A DNA stretch of 64,000 bases from Lingula anatina (taxonomy: Eukaryota > Brachiopoda > Lingulata > Lingulida > Lingulidae). This document shows positions 25,175 through 38,500 of the stretch, piece after piece (within the stretch, counting starts at the first letter, position 1; each line of letters opens with the position of its first letter). The stretch lies in NCBI RefSeq assembly GCF_001039355.2, contig NW_019775469.1, positions 62,001 through 126,000 of the forward strand. The letters are read 5' to 3'. The translations under genes were made by a program, and so were the position numbers. The notes beneath the pieces were generated by a model. That model saw only the letters and a program-made list of their open reading frames with translations. It made no database searches and was not told the origin of the DNA.

Positions 25175-27371
25175 GATGAAAGTATGATATAGATCGGATA
25201 GCTAAAGTGAGTGTTTATTCCGTAAGCCTTAAATCTCCAACTGTCTTCAGACGCTGTAGACTTTTTAATATATCCACCAAATGTGCTCCACTCGTATTTC
25301 ACAGGGTCAGGTATGTGGAAAGCTCCTAAGGTATAATAATGAGCCAAATTGCTTCTCTCGATCAGCTTTATAATGCGTTGTGCAGGAAGGAGTAGGTTAA
25401 TTTATGGGTGCGTTCGGCGTTTGGTGCAGCTGAGATTTTTGGTGAGTCATGAATATTCATCAGCGGCTTTTTTGTACGTTTCGGGTGAGGCCGATGAAAG
25501 GTTTTACAGGTGAAAATTATCGAATGCGTAAGTATTCCCATTCGAGTTTGTTTCGATTAGATTCCCAAAATTTTCACGTAGGATTATTGCCATAAATACA
25601 CGATTTACTTTCAAGTTCGCGGCATCCAGTATGTTGTATCATTTATCGCATGCTGAGAGCATCTGTGATTACATTAAAACCTTTGGGAATGCAAATAGAA
25701 ACAAGTTCAAATTACGTAAATGACAAGGAGAATTAGTGTTTCAGAAATAATTTCCATACGACAGAAGTGTAATATCAAAGCAATCCTTTAAATAGGATAC
25801 ATGTACTTCCGTCGTTTCTTGTTTTCAATTTCTGTAGTACAGTCTGTCAGAATTCCCCATCAGCACAGTAAAATTATGAGCTTGGTTTTGCAAAAATCTC
25901 CAAGAAGTCAACATTTTTTGCACCTTCAAGGGCCTCTAATGTGCGTTCTTATGCTTAATTTCCCGGCCCCGAATGCAGACCCAATGAGTCATCGGGTAGC
26001 TTCGGCACAGGTGTGACATCATGGTCTAAAAATAGCACTGCGCAAATGAAGGGGTTGCCCAGAAAGGTATACTTTCTGTCACAGCCAATACAATTTGAAA
26101 TCAGCCCAGAATTATTCACAGCATGCCCACTTGGTTGTTGATCATTTTCAATGTTCTTGAGATGTATAATATGAACAACGATTTCGCCAATTAACGTACT
26201 TGGCAAACACTCGGCTGGTGTAGGTGAAGGTGCTTAAATCACTATATTGAAATGGTCTTCTCAAATAAAATATATATTTGAAATGGCCGATTAATTAAAA
26301 AAACTGCCAAATTATATCAGACAAATCTAAGATCCGTTTATTAGATCTTAGGACAAATTAAGTTTTTCCTACTTATCTCCAATGAGATAATGTACTAGCT
26401 TCATGCAAAATACGGAAGATAGATTTATTTTGTCTTAAGAGGTTTTATTTACAAGATGATATTTGTCATTGGTTACAAATAAATTACGATTTATTTCATT
26501 TCTCTGGTCACATGGTGACTTTCTTTAAAAAGTTCAATTGGCCTTGATAAGGTTTATCTTCAGTTGGTCGATACAATAAGGGTTATTGTAATGTTTTTCA
26601 CACTACATATTTTTAAAATGAATTATTTCAAATAAAAAAATCTTATAAAATGTATATTCATGAAATATATAGCCACGGCTCTGAGGAAATATAATGAAGA
26701 TCTGCACGTAACTTGTTCCAATTTTCTCCAAAAGAAGAGAAATCTGCAGCTTTTAAACCTTAATAATGAGATAAAAATCCTCGTGTAGTTAGCACACGTT
26801 GGAAATTTAAAAGAACGCTTTTAATGCTGACCTTTTTGACCAGTCAGGCAGACGTCTAGATGAAAGGCACACATCCAGGTAGGCCTAAGTAAAGGTAAAG
26901 CTACGGTGACTGCCATTACTTCACTGTCGACCCAACAATATCGATTGCGTTTATAGGGCAACAAGAGCAGCCAAATACGGTTGATAAGCTGTAGGGGTAG
27001 AAAACGGACTTAAAACGCAGGTCGCCTAAGCAATAAGATGTTCACGATTAGTAATTCAACCCGAGTCAACATTAGTGAGCCTGGTTTTCTCTAAAGCTAA
27101 GATTTTAAAACACCATCTGTGCACCATCAGGTGTGCGATGAAAGCAAGTGGAGTGAGAGATGATATTTCAATCCAGACCGTTCTTTTTTTCTTTTTTTTT
27201 TCTTGAAAACCCCAAAACTGACATCACTCAATTTTCTGATGACGTATGGAATAGCCTCAGTGAGTAGCGTGTAGCGGTAGCATGGTTGTTGACTGACAAT
27301 CCAATGGTCTTCGCTTTTCCTATACTGTTTTGCGACGGAGTGATACAAACTAGCTGCCCATAATGCCCTTG
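25175..27371. other. Intergenic: EF-hand promoter side and gene A 3' region
   Basis: Both flanking genes run leftward. No exon is supported. TTTATT (minus-strand AATAAA) at about 26425 and 26445 could be poly(A) signals for gene A. The segment next to 25.2-25.4 kb, with a TATA-like motif, is the likely EF-hand promoter. Confidence 0.4.
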
Positions 27372-28467
27372 TTACCTTTTTCGAAGCCCTGTCGAGAAGA
27401 AAGAACAAACAGAATAAGTAATTGTAAAACATTATGGTGCACAATCAATTTTAACATTATGCCAAAAAGAAAGAAAGTTACAATCGCTGTTGCTAGAATT
27501 TGGGTTGAAGTTTCATGCTATAGAATACTTAATATTGATGAACACAATGCTGTTACATTAATTAAAAACATACTTACTTTTACATATAGAACTACTGAGT
27601 TCCTTTCTTAGTTCATGCAACTCCTCTCGCGTACCTAATACCGTCTTGAACATGTGAGCAGATTTTGGATCGTCTGCTATAAATTTCATCTTGAAATTAT
27701 TGATGTTTTTAGAGAAACTGACAGCATAAAGTTCAATGTTTTCAGCTTTGCTTGCCATTATTTCATCCATGGCGTCGTATGAGAATTTGGCGTCGTCGTC
27801 AAGAAGGATGACGCCAATACGTCGTACGTTTGTTCGAGCACCATGCTCGGGAGAGAAGTACTTTTTGCGCATGCTTGCAATCATTGGAGGAACCACTTCG
27901 TCAACTAAAAAAGAAGGCGGTTATTCTTTGTATAATACCATCATAATTAAAGGATCTTATTATTGATTTATTCTTCTTCTTCTTCCATTTAGATATAGAA
28001 TGAAAACTATACTAGTCGATTTTTAAAAATGAAAACTGAATAACAATAACAATATCTATACGTGTCTCATTGCAATATTCTTATTATTACACATAAATGT
28101 GGTAACCTGCCTAGCAATAATGTAATACATTTTAAAAGTAAAATTTAATATAATGATTTCCAGTCAAAAAAAATCATTGCAAAGAAACCCTCTGATATAA
28201 TATTACAATATAACTTATAAATACCAGGAAGATTGTGTAAATACGACGTCATTTCATTCCTTTCTTTATAAGTATTGAGGTAGAATCCCATCTTGGACAA
28301 ACATTCGCTGGACACCAACGCAGCCTGAACACGTCCAGAATCAATTGGAAGATCGCTTATGACATCTTCAACAAATTTAAGGGCCTTGTTGGCTCGAACG
28401 CCTCCGAAACCAACGCTGTCGGATACGAACACTATATCGGCTTCTTCAAGATCGCTGCAGCATACAT
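27372..28467 (-). CDS. Gene A vWA domain 3 and C-terminal tail
   Basis: Exons 28467-28225 (243 bp) and 27904-27578 (327 bp) encode a diverged vWA. The first strand is ADIVFVSDSVGFGG, where the MIDAS DxSxS is replaced by DSVGF, and the later TDG is replaced by LDDDAK. The intron lies at LHNLPG, unlike vWA1 and vWA2. The last exon (27388-27372) adds RLRKR and TAA, so the protein ends SICKRLRKR, a strongly basic tail. Both domain exons have the same lengths as in gene B. Confidence 0.85.
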
Positions 28468-31400
28468 CTGAAAAATGTGACTTACGCCTTTTAACTTTTT
28501 TCTAAAAGGATCAGAAAACTGTTCTTTTTCATCAACCTAAATGTCAAATATTACTTATATGCGATAAAATTATGAAAACTTTGACTTGGTTATAAGTTAT
28601 ACTTGTAGTAGGTCTAAGAGTATTGCTGAGAGAGAGGTTACTTACCGTCACGTGCGTCTCGAGGAAGAGGGGCAGGTACTGAAATTTAACGTTTGCGGAT
28701 ATAAACTCGTATGTATATACTATAACACGCAGGTGACATTTAAATCGTTCTCACTTCTATGTCTACGTATAACTATTCCGAAAATTTTCTTCATAAATTA
28801 TGTAGGCTGCATTATATCCCATGGATTTGAGCAACTGGGTATTTTTAGCCATGTCTCAGAGTGCATAGGGCCTACTGTTTAAATGCTGGGTAAATTTTTT
28901 TATGCCAACCGTCTATATATCACAATTATCGCGATGTAGTCCTACTTACGCTCCGGACACTGTCCCGAGTCACACCCACGATTCTGTTCCCGCAGACCCG
29001 GGCATTCCATGCCTCCAATACCGGGCAGACAGGTGCGTGTACGTGTCTGAATGCCGCGCCCACAGGACACTGAACACGGTTCCCAGCGGTTCCAGGTAGT
29101 CCAAGACGCTAAGGTTTAAATATATATGAAAATAAAATACTGGTTTGATATTTAGAATTAAGTACGTTTGGACGGCAGGGGGCTCCTCTTTTGCTGAAGT
29201 CGCAATGAGCCTGTTTAAAGACGGTAAGATTGCATTATGTCATAATAAATAAATTGCAAAGTTTCCTGCACTAAAGGCATAGATTGTCATCATCGAATAA
29301 ACTGTTTTGATTATTTTACTGTTACACAGCAATTCTCTCACACCGTTCACTCACAGCACTGTCCAACGGTACAAGTCCGTCGCTCGATATCATCTCCCTT
29401 ACAGTCGACACCAGGCGCTCCACCAGTGCATATTCTGGTTCTGGCATGGTTGCCATACCCACAAGTGGCAGAGCAAGCGCCCCATGCGTTCCAGGTAGCC
29501 CACGATGCTAAATAATAATAACAATCAGTTGATTTTAGAGGAAAAACGCACCTGGATATTTACATCTGTGTCTATACGCAAAAGGGCCCTGAATATTTGG
29601 CCTGTATCAATTGAAGTTAAAACATTGAACATTTCAAATAAACTCAAGCAGATATTTGTGTAAAAGATTAACATGTTACAGCTGCCACATTCTGTTTTTT
29701 CAAGAGAAGGATGAGCGAAGAGAGCACGTGCAATTCATACCACATTCTGTAGTAGCGCATGCGCGTTTATCTTCTGCAGCACCAGTGCAGTCCTCTCCAG
29801 AAATACCAAAGTCGCACAATCTGGTTCTCATCTGTAGACCACCGCCACATGTGACTGTACAACTACTCCATTGCGACCAAGATACCCAAGAAGCTAATAT
29901 TGAGATAAACTAGTGATTACTTTAAAAAACAGTCATATTTTTTTGTTAGAAATAAAATAAGAGTTAGATGTCAAAGATAATAGATGTATTGAACTAAAAA
30001 TTGAATGACAGAAACTGATTGGAAAAAGCTTACGCATGCGGTTATTTTCAAAACCATTGCCGCTTTCAAGCGTAAGCTGTTGGATAAATAATATAAAATA
30101 CGTTTTGTTAGTGTAAACAAAGAATGAAATCTGCTTTGCTGCGGTTATTAGAGCAAGGAAAGACCGTCGACTTACGGCACGGCTTTAAATAGCAATGCGC
30201 CCCTTCTTCGGACGTTCCAGTACAATCAACACCAGGGGCGCCACCGTCGCATACCCTTGACCGTGCTTTGAAGCTTCTGCCACACGTTGCTGAACAAGCT
30301 GACCATTCTCCCCAATTTGCCCAAGATGCTTCAGTTGGCATGACGTTATGGGATACATATATAAGTTATACAGCATGCAGATATAAGGCAATGATTACAT
30401 TTGAAGCGTGCAAGCATAGGCTGTATATACAAAATTAATGCACTGTCAGAATAGAAAAGAGTCCAGCAGGCACGTGAGGTACTTGAACTTTTAAATGATG
30501 TACACATAAAGCTGAAAAATATAGATATCAGACTGCACCTTCGACAGAGAGTCTGGATTTTCTTTTTCTAGTATCTGTAAGTTCCCATTCGACCAATAAA
30601 ACTCTCTGATGTTTTGGGACTCCCGCATTCTCGTCGAAATCATTAAAGAAACGGATATTTATTACCGGAATCCTCAAATGCACTTCCAGAACGTAACACA
30701 GAATAGTTTTTAATGCGATTTATAGGCATAAAGAGTTTTGGGTACCCGTTAGGTCTTCTGTCGGAGGAGCAGAAATGGCAGTTAAACGAAAGATCTGATT
30801 TATCTTAACCGAAATAATATGCATCACTTGCGTGCGTGAGTATATATTTGACAATACGATGTGTACGCTCATGCGTATATACGTATGCGTTATAAGCAGA
30901 GACAATGAATTATAAAAGGGCGATTGATACGTGCCATTATATACCACGAAACGGACATCTGACAGACTGATCTAAAGTTGAGTAAGAATCAAAGTTTTAC
31001 ACGGTGTTTGCTTACCACAAGGTTTGACGTTGCACGTTCTTCCTTCTTCGGATTCACCAACACAGTCCACACCGGCCACTCCGCCTTCACAATGGCGTGT
31101 TTTTGATTGAAACCCGTCACCACATGTAGCCGAACACTCGCTCCATGACGTCCAGGAGGCCCACGATGCTGCAGAAAAACAACTTAACATCACAGTGATT
31201 GGACATTTTCTCAGCAACGAAGATAAAGGTCTGTGGGTATTTTGACGTATTTTCAATATTTACCATTTACGATTTTTTTTATCCAATTGTTACATCATAC
31301 ATATTCTAAACACAGAACTGAATAACAAATAAAGATATTTCATATAAATTTCAATATAGTCTATATTCGAAAAACAAAGAGCAGATAAATAAATTTATAA

Positions 31401-32163
31401 CTTACGACATTGTATAATATGACACTCCTGCTCTTCATCCTGGTCTCCAAGACAGTCTACACCGGGGGCGCCATCTATACACAGCCGTTGTCTGGACTGG
31501 GTGCCACTGCCACATGTCACCGAACAGTCGGTCCAGGGAGTCCATAAGCCCCAGGTTGCTAAATATCATTATTGTTATAATTATTGAAATTATTTTTATT
31601 ATTATTATTGTGCGGGGGTTAGTGAAGCCCATAACGTTTCCTCTGAAGTATGGACACCTAACCATTTTATGACTTTGTGATTGTAGGATAGGGGTAAATT
31701 CCAGTACATCATGAAGTGAATCATTATTTTTATATATATAAAACAGAACAAAAAAATTTATACACAACCAAAATATTTGATAAATCACGAGTATTACTGT
31801 GTTTCTATAGCCTTTCCTATTTGAAAATAGATCCCTCACACGTGGCTCCCAGAAAATGCATGCGCGTGGGTTCTGCTCATTAGGTTCCTTCACTTCGGGA
31901 CGCCCAAGAGTTGCGTCTCAAACATAATTTGTTCATCTTACTGTTTCGCATGCCCGCTTTTTTTAGAACCAACTTATATTTTAACTTTTTACTTACGACA
32001 AGGGATCATATTGCATTCTTGTTCTTCCTTCCCAGCTCCCGGGCAGTCTACGGAGGGGACACCATCTTTACATAACCGAGTTCTGGACTGCAAGCCACTG
32101 TCACATGTTACAGAACAGTCGGTCCACGGCGTCCAAGAATCCCAGGTTGCTAATATTAAAAAG

Positions 32164-32208
<45 letters not shown>

Positions 32209-35200
32209 GAGATACAAAGGAATGGATAGATCACAGTTATTAATGGGCCCTTCCGGCAAACACACTGTGGTACATGTAACATATCTCAGGGATTTATGCT
32301 CGTGTTTAAAAATGATAGATAACATTAATTCAGATGGTCTCTTCATAACGTGATTCCTTCTCCTTGAAAGATGTACGTTTCCATTGTAGTACGAGTTAAA
32401 GTTCTGATTGCTTGCTGTTTAAACCAACTTATATATAAAATGTCCCCTTACGGCAAGGTTTCAGCCTGCACTCTTGTATTTCTTCACCATCTCCAATGCA
32501 GTCTACACCGGGGATCCCGTCTGTACACAGTCGTGTTCTGGTCTGCGAGCCGTCGCCACAACTTACCGAACAATCGCTCCAGGGAGCCCAGGAGCCCCAG
32601 GTTGCTAACATGTATAAAAATTTGATATATGACATAGATAAATGATCTTTACCGAGTCCCGACATAGTACGAATAGTGAAGCATTATCACTATCATTATT
32701 ATAATACCTATCATTATTTACTTATATGTAAATATTTCCAGTCACATACATATTTGTATGTGCGAATGGAACAGTGAGGATATAATGCGATTACATGGCC
32801 CTCAGTAGAAAATTAATCGAATACGCCTTCTGTATTCCTAGTGAAGTTTTTCCACCTTAAGTTTTATAGATACAAGTTGCTTGAAATGAGTATCCAGTAA
32901 TCTCTGAAGCTCAAAGTGCATTTGTCTAACTAACGCCTTAAATAATAGACTGTTGTTCATACTGACTTACGGCATTGCTTGTTATTGCATTGTTGCCCTT
33001 CCTCGGATTCTCCATCGCAACCGGCACCTGTGCTATCATTACAAACACGCGTACGTGATTGAAACCCGTCGCTGCCACACGTTGCTGAACACTCGCTCCA
33101 AGTGGACCAAGGATTCCAGAATGCTGTTCATTTTGAAAACAAAACAAAAGCACGTGTTACGTATGCAATTGGATTTTGGTACGCGGAAATTATCAACATT
33201 ATCAACTTTATTGAAGTAACTTGACTTAATGAAAGCAAGAATATGTTTGTGTGTGCGCGTGTGTATGTGTGCATGTGAGTGTATGTATGGGGTATCCATC
33301 CGTTCTTGATTTTGCTCCCCCCCCCCTTTGTTCGTACAATATTACTTAGAGCGTAGGAATAGCTGTATTTACCAGCGACTGTCTGCATATAACACGTGAC
33401 TCTGAATATGGATCTGGTGCGTCACTCCCCCCTCCCCCCTCCACCCCCAATAAAACAATTTTTACTTTTTTTAAAATCAGATTTCTACTTACGACACTGT
33501 GTGAGGATGCACTGTCTGGATTCCTCTGGCTCTCCAAGACAGTCTTTTCCTGGGAACCCTCCGCTACAGCGCCTCCGTCTGGACTGGGTGCCGTTACCGC
33601 ACGTGGCTGAACAGTCGCCCCATTCTCCCCACGACACCCAGAATGCTGTAGGTGAGAAAACAGATCAGCAAAAAGCAATCAAATTTTATGAGATGCGCTA
33701 GAAACTGAACGCATTTCGACCAAGGCTCCAATCCAATGACCACACGAAGTAACCAATGCTGTGATAGAAAGAAGAGATACAAAAGAACAAATCTAACTGA
33801 ATACAGTTATCGCAAGGTGATTGACAATTGCTAAACGTCCTAAAAAGACCCCGAGTGACTAAGAAATAATCATTTTCTATACATAACGATAATACAAAGA
33901 TTAACAAACAAGCGAACGAAAGCATATATATATTAAAAGCATATATATATATATATTAAAACTGACCGAAATTTATGTAAGAAAATTCAACCTACGGCAC
34001 TGTTTGAGGTAACACTTTCGCCCTTCTTCAGATTTCCCCGGGCAGTCCTCACCAGGGGCGCCACCCTCGCACACACGTGTCCTCGACTGGAAACCTTCGT
34101 CACATGTTTCTGAACACTCACTCCACTGGGTCCATGTGACCCATGATGCTATATAAATATATCAAGCAAAAATATATATTTGATTCTGTATACATAGTCA
34201 ACTTATGATTGAAACTATTTTTTATCTCGTACAAATCCTGTGGTACGGATTTTTCTTTGGTTTTTGTCGGAATAGACATTAACATGACCTAACTCGCAAA
34301 GATTTTCGGTGCTAAAATTTTCTTTTTTTTTTAGAGTCAACTTTTATTTTTATAAAGACGTATAATACATAAACATGAAACAAAAGGTTCATTTCATACA
34401 AAAAGCAATTTACGAATTCGGTTTTTGGCTTTTTAGCATCACATCACAAACGATGTCAATCCATAGAAAAACATAACATGTACTCGAGATTGGTCCAAAT
34501 TTTATCTGGTATACAGTTTATCGAGTGAAAAATCCGCTTCCCTGCAGTCTGGGGCCAGCAAATGGCGCGGTAATACTTGCCTATTGGCAGTTATGCTACA
34601 GACAAAACTTAAACGGCGTACGTTAGACATTGGAAAATTTAAAAAATGCAGATGTAAAAGAAAACTGCAAACCTACCGCAGTTTTTGGTCGTATTGCACG
34701 CGCGTCGTTCCTGGGCGTCCCCAAGGCAGTCGACTCCGCTTACTCCGGCTATACAGTAGCGTGTCCTGACCTGGAGCCCTACCCCGCACGTGGCGGAACA
34801 CGTGCCCCATGGATACCAAGGCGCCCAATTGGCTGAATGTTAAAACATATCGTATTTTTACTCTGCTTGAACAAGAGCTCCGGCTTTTTCAACCACGTGC
34901 TAGTAAATCCTAAGCGCAATGAGCATGGGATTCAGATATTTTCAGTAAAATGTATTCTTTAATAGGTTATAAGAATATTACGTCGCTGACCGACACCCCA
35001 ATAAAACGATGTCTTACTTCAAGTACATCAATTATTTTTTCCCGTAACCCCACCCTGTAACCAAAGTATTTTCCCAGAGTGGTTCAGCCCCACAACGAAA
35101 TCGCTTCCTACGTGCCTGCTGTAAACGTTTGGAGCTACGTTCAATGTGGTATGTGCCTCTTCCAATCACATTTATGTTAATTACAAACGTTCAAGTCGCC

Positions 35201-35493
35201 ATCAATATTGGGGGAGCAGTCTTGCACGTTCATAGTGAAATTACCCTTGACTTACGGCATGGGTTTGTGTTGCACGGCTGTATTTCCTGGGCTCTGCCTC
35301 TACACTGCTCCACTGCGCCGTCACAACGGCGGGTCCTTATACCCCCGTCGCACGTCTTACTACACATGGTCCATTTGCCCCATCCAGGCTGTGAGATGGG
35401 TTTGTCTGTGGAATAGAAAGACGTATCTTACATTTTCAGGGGTAGACAACAACCATGTGCCTCCCGTTCTCCCCCTCCACCCCACCCCCCAAA

Positions 35494-35532
<39 letters not shown>

Positions 35533-38500
35533 ACGAGATAAAACCTATTTTGTTTTGATGGCTCCGGAGCTTTTTGGCGTCAAATAGCTAATTTGTACAT
35601 GGACGCCCAGAGAAGCAAAAACAAGCGAGATATTTTGTTTTGATTCTTCCCTGTATAAAGGTATACTGCGCACTTACTTGCGTTCAACCTTAGAAGCCAC
35701 AGTTTTTGGTGTTTAAGTGCATATACACATGCAATTTTTTTTATCTGTCAAGGAAAATTATACGTATTCAGCCTGACTTGTAGTAAAACGAAATCAATGA
35801 GATAGCTTTTGATTGGAAGGGCAATTTTGATAATGTATCTAAACGCTTGTTGCAGTAATGGTCTTATTATTGTATACCTGGGCATACTATCCTGGATATT
35901 TGTTCCTTCAAGTCAGCCAGTGTGTCATAGTTCTCCACCGTGAACACCATCTTCTCCCCCGGCATCTCTGCGTGGTCACTGGCAATGTTACGGAGCTCGT
36001 TCAGAGAGTATTGCTTGCCGATTCCAACAGCCACCATCGTGATACCTTGATTCTTGGCCTGAAAATGATGGATCTTCATTTATTTCATCCGCAATTGTTA
36101 GTTCTGTCGGTAAAAAATTATGCTGTATGTTATCTTTAATCAAGGTCTGCTTATAGCCAACATAAAGTAGATTTATTTCTTGGGAAACCTTTTTGTGTTT
36201 TTTCTCTTTTGGCAAAAAAGAAACTGTCAATCACCCGAGAAATCAAATGTAAGGTGCTAAATGTTTAATAAAGAAACTATTTAAGAAAGGGTCCTACCTC
36301 GGCCGCCTCTTTCTTCGTAGCTAATTGGTTCCGAGACTTGCCGTCTGTTATTACTACAGCAACGTTAGGAACATCCGGCCGATCACCGTTTTTTGACAGG
36401 AAATAGTCCATGCGCATAAGATTGATAGCCTTATGCGTGTTTGTAGAAAACGTGTCTGGTTGGACAATCTTTTTAATTGCTTCCCTTACTTCTTTTCCTG
36501 TTCGGTATTTATTGAGGTAAAATTGATCCCTGGCATTGGTTGCAAATGTTAGAACACCAATCTGCGTGGCATTTTGTCCTATTTCGAAATCTTCAGTTAT
36601 ACGAGAAAGGAATTTAAGTTGCTTCATAAAATTCGGTTGCCAGATGCTTGTAGATTCGTCAACCACAAACACCAAATCGATCTTTTGGGTTTGACATGGG
36701 TCGCCTAAGAAACAGAACTGAATAAAGATTTTTTCTGGACAATGCGATACACAATTTAACAAAATTCATAGCCTGACTTTTGTCCTGAATATTTAAATCA
36801 GTTTTGGCATTATGTACGCTTTCAATAATTAAGGATGCTTATTATTCATATTAAAAAAGAGATTCTTTTGAAACACCCAAGAATGAATCCAAGACAAATG
36901 TTTTCTCACCAGGTTTACGGCAATTTATAGTAAAACATGTCTTCCCCTCAATTTCTAGTCCTACACAATCCACACCAGGGGCACCATTTTGGCATTTCCT
37001 GCGTCTGACCGCCTGACCTTGACCGCACGTGACAGGGCAAGGTGACCATGGTGACCATGTCGTCCACTCCGCTATAGGAATAAAAATACAATGATGATGG
37101 CACTCAAGATAAATATTTTTTTGTGAAACATTTTGGCGACAACGATAGCCAGGATGTCGTCAACGCAGTTTCATTATTAATTTATTCATTTTTTTTTTAA
37201 ATTTTCTTTTTGAATAATATTTCATTTTTTTTTTGTAATAATCGAACTGTCATTTCATTTTGAAAATTGCTTGAAAGCACGCCCAAACAAGAAACCCTGG
37301 CTTAACACGCTCTGGAAGAGCTATAAAAAAGTGATTCACCGCACGGTGTTGGGTTGCATGGCTCCACGTCTTCTGCCGTCCCTTCACATCTCTCAGTTAT
37401 CCCTTCACAGAGCCTTGACCGCCCCCGTGACCCTCCACCACAGGTCTTGCTGCATTCTGTCCACTGACTCCACGCGCCCCACGTGGACGCCACGTCTGAC
37501 AGCGCCTGGCTTTCTTGTCCTGTAGAAGGCAGGGTGATTTATTTGATTAAAATTTCAGTGGGAAAATTTTGGAAGCCAGCGAGCGACATACCCATCCTTT
37601 TCTTAGCTTTAGAGGCCCCTTCTCCCTCCCCCCAACCTCCTTCTGCCTATCAGATACACCCCAACAAGTTAAACCATACCAAATTAAACAATTGCCATCC
37701 CCGCGCCCTTCATTTTACAGTAAAATGTCCTCATCCTCTTATTTTCTACTTGCCAAGTGAAGAGAATGACTGCCCCAAAACCACTCACCCCCTAGCAAAA
37801 TCCTGAATTTATCTTTGAATTTTCCACTGCGGCAAAAATCTCATGTACAGCTGTCTTTTTTCTGTGCTGTTTAACCACTTAATAAGCAAATAGGATGCAA
37901 CTGGTGTCTGAGAGAGGTTAAAGCTCCCCCACACAGTATAAATAGTGTTCCCCCTATCTGGTCAATATATCGGGGACAGTTTGTGTGGATGGATTTTATT
38001 CTGTGGGGTCTTAAAGCCAAAGGAGCAGCTTTCCAAAAATGTATTAGTATAACAAGAACAATTTGGGTAAGCGGCTTTTAGCTGGAAGATGGATTTGATA
38101 GCAGCCTTAATGCTGCGTGAAAAGTAAAGTAACAAATTTTACAATTTCGAACATCATTGCATTTACTAACATGCAAATCGTTTTTCGACACAAAACGTAT
38201 CTGTAAACATCTTACCGGAACACATTACTTTTGCAATTTCAAACCGAACTTCGTCCAGAGCTCCATATTCTTCTACAGTGAAAACAAACTTTCCCATTAT
38301 CCCAGGTCTGTTACTGGCAATAGCATTGAGTTCTTTTATAGAAAACTTCCTACCAACGCCTATAGCAATCATAAGAATCCCCTCTGTTCTAGCCTGAAAT
38401 AAAATGCAGATACATTTTATTTATTGTTTAATAGTTATGGGTGACAAATAAATATAGACGACAAACTTTCATTTTAAATTTAGGTAATTTGAAATGAATA

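Noticed and set aside
27127-27444. 105-codon minus-strand frame over the end of gene A
   Set aside because: It reads in another frame through the last intron of gene A and its 3' region; the spliced last exon ends at 27372.
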